A DNA stretch of 9,929 nt, taken from the NCBI GenBank assembly GCA_937920485.1, contig CALETL010000229.1:1-9929 (forward strand), written 5' to 3'. Below are positions 1 through 6,134 of this stretch, piece after piece. This stretch comes from an uncultured Phycisphaerae bacterium (GTDB taxonomy: Bacteria > Planctomycetota > Phycisphaerae > Sedimentisphaerales > Anaerohalosphaeraceae). A program made the position numbers and the translations under genes. Under the pieces are notes generated by a model. The model made no database searches and was not told the origin of the DNA. It was given only the letters and a program-made list of their open reading frames with translations. How positions within the stretch are numbered: the stretch's first letter is position 1; every line of letters begins with the position of its first letter.

Positions 1-34
1 TTCGTTTTTCACGTGGTTTCAATTTTTTCCACAT
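1..34 (-). CDS. gspM: Probable GspM, 5' end only (partial)
   Basis: Only the first 11 codons lie in the window. They read MWKKLKPREKR and are open to the edge. The start is an ATG at 34-32, preceded by AAAGG (complement of 40-44) with a 5-nt spacer, 12 nt after the gspL stop. The pattern of a tryptophan close to the start followed by L-x-PRE-(K/R)R is common at the N-terminus of GspM, just before its single transmembrane helix. GspM is also what normally follows gspL in gsp operons. GspM is a bitopic inner-membrane protein that dimerises with GspL in the T2SS assembly platform. A second ATG at 38-36 reaches a stop within 10 codons and is rejected. The identity rests on 11 residues plus gene order, so it is tentative. 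A PilO-like protein is the main alternative. Confidence 0.5.
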   Translation of the reverse strand, partial: MWKKLKPREKR

Positions 35-46
35 ACATACCTTTGT

Positions 47-1438
47 CTATTTACTAAAGTTTCGATAGTGAAATGTTACTGTGAATTTCACTTTATTCCC
101 TTTCTGATCCAGGCGGGGTTCCAATAGTCTGACATTTGTTATCACATTTTTATTCTGGCTCTCTAGTTCTTTCTGAAACTGATAGGCCGCATCGTAACTA
201 TTTCCTGTTGCTGTGATTTTGGCGGGCTTGCCTTTTTCGAATTCAAATGTATCGAGCAAAATGTCTCCTTGGCATTTTTGAATACGCTGAAACAAATCCA
301 CGATATCCGGCCGGGCCCGCGCAACTGTTTCACGATAGGCCTGCTCTGCAAGCACCTGTCGGACCGTTAGTTCTTCATGGCTGGCGGCCATGACCCGATT
401 CAGCAACTTGACTTCTTTCTTCATGCTCCAATAGGATGTTCCCAGAACAAGTGCCAACAAAGCAATCGTTACAGCAATTGCTTTACGCAGTTTTGTGCGG
501 GCATTGATATCTATCTCTTTCGGTTGATTTAAGGTCTCGACCCGGCGGAAATTATAATCGATCTGCTGAGCATTTATCGCGGCCAGTGCCAGCCCGAACG
601 CTTCCAGTGATTCAAGCCCAATGGTCTGTTTTGAAAGATTTTCAAGCGGCGCTATCTCGGTTTTACGGTCAGGGGATTGAATTTGGGTGCACAGAGCATT
701 CAGGAAATTATCCTGTGCGTTTTCGGAAAGAATAAACAACGGAAGTTTCTGGCTGAATTCGGCTTCCATTTGTTCGATTTCAGTCAGAATATCCTGCAGC
801 AACAATCCGGCAGGCAACCCGTTTTGCAAATCTGCTCCATCGGCATCAATCACTGCTGATTGCAATAAACGTCCGTCCTTTAACATTGCTGCCAGAAAAT
901 CATGTTTCCGCCGATGCAGTAAAATACACGGTTGTTTTACGGTCCCGCCGAAATGTTTCCATGCCATAACCAACCCAACAGCTTCCGGGCTTACCGCTTG
1001 TACCCGCTCTGTTCCGGCCAACACCGGCGTTAACAATTCTTTACGAGCTGCCGCAACCCGACAGAACAAACCATTTGAGTTCCGTTCGGTTCGCCATGCC
1101 AGGGCCGTCTGCTCGGCTGATAACGGCAGGATTGCTTCGGCCTGTGTCTGAATCAGAGGATATTGCTGTGATTCATCAACCGCAGGAATCCGAATATTCA
1201 AAAACCGAATTCCGGACGAGTCCACACCTGCGGCAACTGTAACGCTGCCACCGGCTGTTTGCTTATCAAGCCAGTGCCAGATATTTTGCAGATGATTCGA
1301 GCAGGTTAACGTCTCACAGCCGACAATGCCGGCGTCCGCTCCGGCTCCTTTCAACAGAACAATCATTGCGGTATCCATTGTCGCGGACAGTTTCACACCG
1401 GCTGTGTATTTTACAGTTGTTTCATTGCTTTCCGTCAA
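47..1438 (-). CDS. gspL: Type II secretion GspL-like assembly-platform protein (PilM/PilN-like)
   Basis: This 463-residue protein has the GspL layout. A cytoplasmic region of about 315 residues looks like a degenerate actin-like (PilM/GspL-N) fold. One transmembrane helix follows at about 319-337 (AIAVTIALLALVLGTSYW). A short helical stretch at about 338-372 and a periplasmic ferredoxin-like domain at about 385-463 complete it, ending in FTVTFHYRNFSK, a PilN-style terminus. In T2SS, GspL anchors the GspE ATPase to the inner membrane and pairs with GspM. The start is TTG at 1438-1436, whose bases overlap the gspK stop as TTGA. AAGGG (complement of 1447-1451) lies 8 nt upstream, and the first in-frame ATG is only at codon 21, so TTG is the best choice. 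The function is assigned from gene order and topology; the N-terminal half shows no sharp sequence motif that I can point to. A fused PilM-PilN-type pilus protein is the alternative name for the same architecture. Confidence 0.78.
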   Translation of the reverse strand: MTESNETTVKYTAGVKLSATMDTAMIVLLKGAGADAGIVGCETLTCSNHLQNIWHWLDKQTAGGSVTVAAGVDSSGIRFLNIRIPAVDESQQYPLIQTQAEAILPLSAEQTALAWRTERNSNGLFCRVAAARKELLTPVLAGTERVQAVSPEAVGLVMAWKHFGGTVKQPCILLHRRKHDFLAAMLKDGRLLQSAVIDADGADLQNGLPAGLLLQDILTEIEQMEAEFSQKLPLFILSENAQDNFLNALCTQIQSPDRKTEIAPLENLSKQTIGLESLEAFGLALAAINAQQIDYNFRRVETLNQPKEIDINARTKLRKAIAVTIALLALVLGTSYWSMKKEVKLLNRVMAASHEELTVRQVLAEQAYRETVARARPDIVDLFQRIQKCQGDILLDTFEFEKGKPAKITATGNSYDAAYQFQKELESQNKNVITNVRLLEPRLDQKGNKVKFTVTFHYRNFSK

Positions 1439-2706
1439 TAGCTGTTCCCTTCACGCCAATAAATAATTCTTCCTTCGCTTTCTTCACGATTAACAATTGC
1501 TTTTACACGAAATTTCAAATTTGTTGCATTTGAGAAGGCCTGACAATCAATCTCATAAACACTCGAACGAACGGATACAAGATCAACCAGCTTTTTGAGT
1601 ATGTCTTTTGTCATGCTTTCGATTTCCTGAAGATCGGTCATGCGTGTAAAACCGCCCGCCATGCCGTCTCGATAAGCAATAATACTTTCAGCGAGCTCGC
1701 GATTGCCCTCGAGCGCTGCTGTCAGAACAATAACTCCGACAGTATTGATGTTAATCCGGCCCGAATAAAATTGATTATTATTTAAAGCCGCATTGTCAAT
1801 AATATTCAATGCGGTGTTCAAATTCGGCGGTGTGGCCTGGGTATCCTGCTGTTCGCGGGGGTCGTTTGAATCCGAAGTATTCCCGGAACCTCTATTTGTG
1901 TTTGCAGTACTTGAAGAAGATGTTTCCTTTAGAATATCGCTATACTTCTGGAATGTACGGTTGTCAACAATCCACTTGGCTTGTCCCGGTTTCAGGGAAA
2001 GAGTTTGCCGCAATTGTTGCTCATTGGCCTGATTGATATCGATCTTGCTTTCACCTGACAGATTAATACTTGCTTCATACGAAACATTTGTCAGGTAATT
2101 CACCCAGCCGGCGTTTTCTTCAGAAAGCAGCTGGCGCTTTGAGTCACCATAAAATAATCCTTCGCTTACGCCGCGTACCCGCAGGAGTTCATGTGTGGTC
2201 TTGAAATGTGCGTTTTGGGGGCGATACCGAATATCGAGATTTATATAATAACCATCCTCAGCGCCGAATTCGCGAATCTGGTCGTCTTCATCGCGCCAAT
2301 CCAAAAGACTGTCGGCAATTTCCTCGGTCATGTCCGGCAAATACATCAGTTGTTCTTTACTGACATTGTTCAGGTTTAGTTTAGATGAGGTATCTGTTAC
2401 TGTTACCTGAACAGTACATCCTTCAAACTCGAGGTCCGTTAACCAATCCGAATCCGGCCCCCAATCATCCATCAGGCAATCATAGCCGGGATCATCCTCA
2501 ACCAGCAGCGCAATCGCTGTTTCGATACCGGCTCGGCATGCCCAGCGACAGCGCTGCCGCTCCACATCTACGTGGCTGATGTGTGTATCCAGCAGACTGC
2601 TCTGAGATGTGACACTGGCCAGCACGATCATCAGGATTGTAACCCATAATACGGTTACTAGGGCTAATCCTTTGCGAGAGCAGGTTTTTGCAATGATTCC
2701 TGTCAT
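1435..2706 (-). CDS. gspK: Type II secretion minor pseudopilin GspK
   Basis: This 423-residue protein has a class III signal peptide, with R11-K12-G13 before L14 and a hydrophobic segment to about residue 31. There is no Glu at mature position 5, which is the known hallmark of GspK among pseudopilins. Three helix-hairpin-helix-like segments begin at about 110 (LNLNNVS), 222 (IDINQAN) and 318 (ININTVG). These match the SAM-like/HhH domains of the GspK family. GspK forms the pseudopilus tip with GspI and GspJ. It is longer than the usual 310-340 residues, mainly because of a Ser/Thr/Asn/Gln-rich, probably disordered stretch at about 261-296 between the second and third segments. Its start codon shares ATGA with the gspJ stop, indicating translational coupling. 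The assignment is strong from the motifs and the position after gspJ. Confidence 0.88.
   Translation of the reverse strand: MTGIIAKTCSRKGLALVTVLWVTILMIVLASVTSQSSLLDTHISHVDVERQRCRWACRAGIETAIALLVEDDPGYDCLMDDWGPDSDWLTDLEFEGCTVQVTVTDTSSKLNLNNVSKEQLMYLPDMTEEIADSLLDWRDEDDQIREFGAEDGYYINLDIRYRPQNAHFKTTHELLRVRGVSEGLFYGDSKRQLLSEENAGWVNYLTNVSYEASINLSGESKIDINQANEQQLRQTLSLKPGQAKWIVDNRTFQKYSDILKETSSSSTANTNRGSGNTSDSNDPREQQDTQATPPNLNTALNIIDNAALNNNQFYSGRININTVGVIVLTAALEGNRELAESIIAYRDGMAGGFTRMTDLQEIESMTKDILKKLVDLVSVRSSVYEIDCQAFSNATNLKFRVKAIVNREESEGRIIYWREGNSY
1447..1451 (-). promoter_or_regulatory. Shine-Dalgarno that fixes the TTG start of gspL
   Basis: On the minus strand the sequence reads AAGGG, 8 nt, TTG. 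It lies inside the last codons of gspK. No other start codon fits at this spacing, so the site supports initiation of gspL at TTG 1438 with a 4-nt overlap with gspK. Confidence 0.55.
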
Positions 2707-3416
2707 GACTGGCTCATCGTTTCTTCAGGATTTTCAGCTTCCATCTCCATATCGATCTCTTCATCTTCCTGTCCATTTCGGGGGAAGTTAATAAAAAACT
2801 GTTTGGCATAAACCGTTACGTTATCATTTTTTTCTTCTACTTTTGCACCTAATGAGATTTCCACCAGTATCGGCATCTGCGTCAGTTCCATTGGCCACTC
2901 CTGCTGCCATTGTTCACCGTTGAAATAGCGAACCTGAAAGAGGGACAACCGTTCCGCCAGGCGCGTCATGACTCCGCCTGCAGTTTCTTCCGGTGTTTTT
3001 TCGTTGCCTACGATTGGACACTGGCGCCGTGCGATCCAGGGTGTTCCTTCGTCGCCTGCCGCCAAAAAATATTCCACTTCATACAAATCACCTTCCGGTT
3101 GGTCGATTCGGGTTTTATTTGTGCAGATCGACCGAAATCGCAGTTTTGGGAAGACGCCGGCGTTTGTTTCTTCCATCGATCCTTCAAACAACATCTCATT
3201 TTTGTTACGGTAAAAACCCGCCAAATCTCGTCTCAGGCAGTCAGCCACGAAACGCAACTCATCATTAACAACTGTGACTTCATCAATCTGCTTACGCGCG
3301 GAAGTCACACTAATGAGTCCGCTGATTGCGACCATTGCGATAAAAGCGGTAATCACTGAAGCGGCCATCACTTCCAGCAGCGTGAAACCGGATTGTTTTC
3401 GTTGTGCCATTCTCAT
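2703..3416 (-). CDS. gspJ: Type II secretion minor pseudopilin GspJ
   Basis: This 237-residue protein starts MRMAQRKQSGFTLLEVMAA. It has the prepilin peptidase site G10/F11 and Glu at mature position 5 (E15), followed by a hydrophobic helix to about residue 38. The rest is a soluble beta-rich periplasmic domain with Leu-Arg-Arg-Asp near residue 61, typical of the GspJ/PulJ group. Its role is to form the pseudopilus tip with GspI and GspK. The start overlaps the gspI stop as ATGA; a second ATG two codons later is possible. The C-terminus is unusually acidic, with about 11 Asp/Glu between residues 217 and 232. Position between gspI and gspK and total length agree with GspJ. Sequence alone would only prove a pseudopilin. 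Confidence 0.82.
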   Translation of the reverse strand: MRMAQRKQSGFTLLEVMAASVITAFIAMVAISGLISVTSARKQIDEVTVVNDELRFVADCLRRDLAGFYRNKNEMLFEGSMEETNAGVFPKLRFRSICTNKTRIDQPEGDLYEVEYFLAAGDEGTPWIARRQCPIVGNEKTPEETAGGVMTRLAERLSLFQVRYFNGEQWQQEWPMELTQMPILVEISLGAKVEEKNDNVTVYAKQFFINFPRNGQEDEEIDMEMEAENPEETMSQS

Positions 3417-3850
3417 CGTTGGCCTGTTCCCTGATTCCCTGTTGTTTCCGATGATGCTTCTGTTGCATCAAGCATCATTGGCTGACCGGACAGCCGTGTC
3501 TGACATCGAATCTGTCTGAGCCGACCTGCCGAGAGCCATTCCACCTGCATACTAACATCGTATAAACCAACCAGTTCGGTTTCTTCTGCCTGTGCGGTCC
3601 ATCTCCAGATACGGCCGTCAAAGCTTTCAAATTGTCCTGATTTTGATGTGCCTTCTGTGAGAACCTCTACACCTGCCGTATCGATTAACACAAGCTGCCG
3701 ATCCATGTAGTCCCAAGCTTTCTCATATTCCTGATTCAGCCGGACTGACCGCAGGCTTTTGGCGCTGAGTCCGCACACTGTCATTACAGAGCCGGCTAAA
3801 ATTGTTGCCGCCACAACAGTCTCAAGCAAACTAATGCCATTCTGTTTCAT
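3413..3850 (-). CDS. gspI: Type II secretion minor pseudopilin GspI
   Basis: This 145-residue protein begins MKQNGISLLETVVAATILA. Its prepilin site is G5/I6 and Glu is at mature position 5 (E10). The very short leader and small size are usual for GspI (about 120-130 residues in most systems). The C-terminal 20 residues are rich in Ser, Thr, Gly and Gln and look like an unstructured extension. GspI is thought to nucleate the pseudopilus tip by binding GspJ and GspK. The start ATG follows AAAGG with a 5-nt spacer, 10 nt after the gspH stop. Its own stop overlaps gspJ. The identity rests on the pseudopilin N-terminus, size and order in the operon. Confidence 0.8.
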   Translation of the reverse strand: MKQNGISLLETVVAATILAGSVMTVCGLSAKSLRSVRLNQEYEKAWDYMDRQLVLIDTAGVEVLTEGTSKSGQFESFDGRIWRWTAQAEETELVGLYDVSMQVEWLSAGRLRQIRCQTRLSGQPMMLDATEASSETTGNQGTGQR

Positions 3851-3860
3851 TAAAACCTTT

Positions 3861-4439
3861 TTAAATATTTCCCATCAAATCAAGATCGATCTGATCTGTT
3901 TGCAGTTGTTCGGCTTCGCCTTCGAGCAATCGTGCTCTGCCGGTACCGCCGCTGATCATGATTGTGTAATGAACCTTACCGTCTCCCAATTGAATAGCGG
4001 CATTGTCCCCTGTTCCGTCGGGACGAAAAACGATTCCGCCCTTGGTATCTTCTTCCCGTCCGGCGATCTTTGCCGCTTCAAAGGAGACATGTTCCTGTAA
4101 TTGGACCTTGCGGCTCCAGGGTGTCGAGACCAGTGCCAAGCCCTTTTCCTCAGTGTCTTGATTCTCATTCTCAATGGTCAGAAAAAACTGACGATTTTCC
4201 CGGTCCAGCGTCAACGTGCAATTCTGTTGATGTTCAACTGCGTATAACCGGGCTGACTTTGCTGCCATGTATAGCTGACGGGCATTTTGTTCTACCGCCC
4301 AGCGATGAAATGTGCGAGCATAGGAGGCAATACCAACTGAAGACAGCAGTGCAATCAATGCTGTCACAGCCAGAAGCTCCACCAGCGTAAAGCCATTCTT
4401 TTGTGTGGTGCCGAATTGTTTGCCACCGGTTTTAGTCAT
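3861..4439 (-). CDS. gspH: Type II secretion minor pseudopilin GspH
   Basis: Read from ATG 4439, this protein has 192 residues and starts MTKTGGKQFGTTQKNGFTLVELLAV. The prepilin site is G16/F17 and Glu is at mature position 5 (E21), followed by a hydrophobic helix to about residue 38. The C-terminal part contains a Gly-rich FRPDGTG segment at about 140-146, a pattern seen in GspH/FimT-type domains. GspH is a minor pseudopilin linking the tip complex to the GspG fibre. The chosen ATG lies within the gspG stop (ATGACTAA, 8-nt overlap), which suggests translational coupling; no strong Shine-Dalgarno is seen. An upstream in-frame ATG at 4475 would add 12 residues and deepen the overlap, and is less likely. 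Confidence 0.8.
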   Translation of the reverse strand: MTKTGGKQFGTTQKNGFTLVELLAVTALIALLSSVGIASYARTFHRWAVEQNARQLYMAAKSARLYAVEHQQNCTLTLDRENRQFFLTIENENQDTEEKGLALVSTPWSRKVQLQEHVSFEAAKIAGREEDTKGGIVFRPDGTGDNAAIQLGDGKVHYTIMISGGTGRARLLEGEAEQLQTDQIDLDLMGNI

Positions 4440-4857
4440 TATAGATATCCACGTTATCGCCTTCTCCGCCTTCAACGCCGTCGGCGCCGAAACAAATCAG
4501 GTCATAATTCCCTAGATTGATCATGCCTTCGGCCACATACTCAAACGGATTACCCCAGGGGTCTTCCAGTTGACTACGTTTACAATATGGGCCCGACCAT
4601 TTTTCTTCTAGGTCCGCAGGTGCTTCCAATAGAGCGTTCAGTCCTTCGTCCTGAGTGGGAAGTCTTCCGCAATCATATCGAAAGTCTTCGATGCCTCTTT
4701 CAAGGATGCCCATACTAGCCCGAGCGATATTTGCTTTGGCTTTTCCTAATTTCTTAAATACATTAGGTACTACAAACACAGCCATAAGCGCGACAATCGC
4801 CGCTACTGCCAAAATCTCCAGAAGCGTAAAACCTTTTTGTTGTTTTTTTCTCTTCAT
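4432..4857 (-). CDS. gspG: Type II secretion major pseudopilin GspG
   Basis: This 141-residue protein starts MKRKKQQKGFTLLEILAV. It has a basic leader, prepilin site G9/F10, Glu at mature position 5 (E14) and a hydrophobic helix to about residue 33. GspG signatures follow: GRLPTQDEGLNALL at about 65-78, DPWGNPFEY at about 99-107, and a C-terminal GADG-x-EGG-x-GDN-x-DI loop that corresponds to the calcium-binding region of GspG. GspG polymerises into the pseudopilus that acts as the secretion piston or screw. Two ATGs compete. The one at 4857 is 8 nt from GAGG, whereas the one at 4863 (two codons longer) is only 2 nt from it, so I chose 4857. It lies 17 nt after gspF and overlaps gspH by 8 nt. 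Confidence 0.93.
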   Translation of the reverse strand: MKRKKQQKGFTLLEILAVAAIVALMAVFVVPNVFKKLGKAKANIARASMGILERGIEDFRYDCGRLPTQDEGLNALLEAPADLEEKWSGPYCKRSQLEDPWGNPFEYVAEGMINLGNYDLICFGADGVEGGEGDNVDIYND

Positions 4858-4865
4858 GTTCATTT

Positions 4866-4869
4866 CCTC
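4866..4869 (-). promoter_or_regulatory. Shine-Dalgarno deciding the gspG start
   Basis: GAGG on the minus strand lies in the short gspF-gspG gap. It is 2 nt from the first ATG (4863) and 8 nt from the second (4857), so it favours the second as the start. Confidence 0.45.
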
Positions 4870-4874
4870 ATTAT

Positions 4875-6101
4875 TTAAAAAATGCTCAAATCCATCGTTA
4901 ATATTGGCAATAGTGTCGCCATGATGATAAAGGCAATTACCAGAGCCAGCCCCAGGATCAAAAGCGATGGGAACAGCGTCATAAAACGTGACACAACGGT
5001 ATCGGCTTGCTCATCAAAAGTTTCAGCGGCATTGAGCAGCAATTCATCCAGGCAGCCGGTCTGCTCTCCCATCGCAACGATCTGCACCAGCAATGCCGGA
5101 AACATGCCTGATTCTTCCAACGGGTCCGCCAGATTTGAGCCGGTTTTGACTTTTCCCGCTACGTCATCGATTTGCAGAGCCAGTACTTCATTGCCCAACG
5201 TATCCCGGACGACTTGCAGTGCTTCCAGAATCGTTATTCCGCTGGAAGTCAATGCACCCAGTGTTCGTGCAAATCGTCCCACGGATAAGGTCCTTAAAAC
5301 ATTTCCAAATAAGGGCAACTTCAACTTGAAGCTGTCCCACGACACCCTTCCTTGCGGCGACTTTTTCCATTTGACAAAAGCATAAACGCCCAAAACCAGC
5401 CCGATGGCTACCAACCACCCGAACGACAGGAGAAATTGGCTCAGTCCCATCAGCATTTTTGTTGGTAGCGGCAACATCGACGGTTCCATGCCAATCGTGT
5501 TAATAATCTTTGGCAGTACCCATATCAGAATCACAATCATAGAAATAAGCCCTACCGTTAGTATGAAAAACGGGTATATCAAGGCACCAATAAGGTTACT
5601 GCGTATCTTGATTTCACGGCTCATCAGATTTACCAACTGCTGCATCGTCTTATCAAGGATACCGCCGGTCTCGCCGACACGTACCATTGACACATACAGA
5701 GCCGAAAATATATCGGGGTGCTTGGCCATTGCCTCGCTCATGCTTTGGCCACTGCTGACGGCCACGGAAAGTTCATCCAGCAGTTCGCCCATCCGCTCAT
5801 TTTTCTGCTGAGATTTGAGAATCTCCAGCGCGTTTAATATCGGCAGTCCCGCCTTCAGCGCGGTTGCCAACTGGCTTGTCATCTCCAGGATTTTCTTGTC
5901 GTTGATCCGCGAACCACCGAAACTAAACGAGAACCCCTCATTTGCTCCGGCTTCGACGGCATCACCTGTTTCGGTCAGCTTCGAGGCAAACTGTCCGCGC
6001 ACCGACAAATCCGCGATGGCGGCCTTGCGGTCCACTGCCTCAATCACGCCCTTGACGTTCTGTCCTGACGCATCAACTCCGATGTATTCAAATGTCGCCA
6101 A
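4875..6101 (-). CDS. gspF: Type II secretion inner-membrane platform protein GspF
   Basis: This 408-residue protein has the full GspF/PilC architecture. An N-terminal YIGVDASG-type segment leads into two homologous T2SSF domains, at about 70-195 and 273-398. Each has the family turn (GETGG at 143-147, GEQTG at 345-349). Hydrophobic helices lie at about 171-197, 222-244 and 376-400. GspF is the polytopic core of the T2SS platform and couples the GspE ATPase to pseudopilus growth. The start is TTG at 6101. An in-frame TGA sits seven codons upstream with no ATG or GTG between, and the next internal Met is at residue 74, so TTG is effectively forced. AGGAG (complement of 6114-6118) is 12 nt away, a long spacing. 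It lies 33 nt downstream of gspE. Confidence 0.95.
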   Translation of the reverse strand: MATFEYIGVDASGQNVKGVIEAVDRKAAIADLSVRGQFASKLTETGDAVEAGANEGFSFSFGGSRINDKKILEMTSQLATALKAGLPILNALEILKSQQKNERMGELLDELSVAVSSGQSMSEAMAKHPDIFSALYVSMVRVGETGGILDKTMQQLVNLMSREIKIRSNLIGALIYPFFILTVGLISMIVILIWVLPKIINTIGMEPSMLPLPTKMLMGLSQFLLSFGWLVAIGLVLGVYAFVKWKKSPQGRVSWDSFKLKLPLFGNVLRTLSVGRFARTLGALTSSGITILEALQVVRDTLGNEVLALQIDDVAGKVKTGSNLADPLEESGMFPALLVQIVAMGEQTGCLDELLLNAAETFDEQADTVVSRFMTLFPSLLILGLALVIAFIIMATLLPILTMDLSIF

Positions 6102-6134
6102 ACGACTTCTCGTCTCCTGTCAGAGGGTTGTGTA

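Noticed and set aside
687..1151. 154-codon plus-strand frame inside gspL
   Set aside because: It is antisense to a well-supported gene, has no family features and is rich in Ser/Cys/Arg as expected for a shadow frame.
4440..4475. Upstream ATG for gspH adding 12 residues
   Set aside because: It would deepen the overlap with gspG to 44 nt and lengthen the prepilin leader without a better ribosome site.
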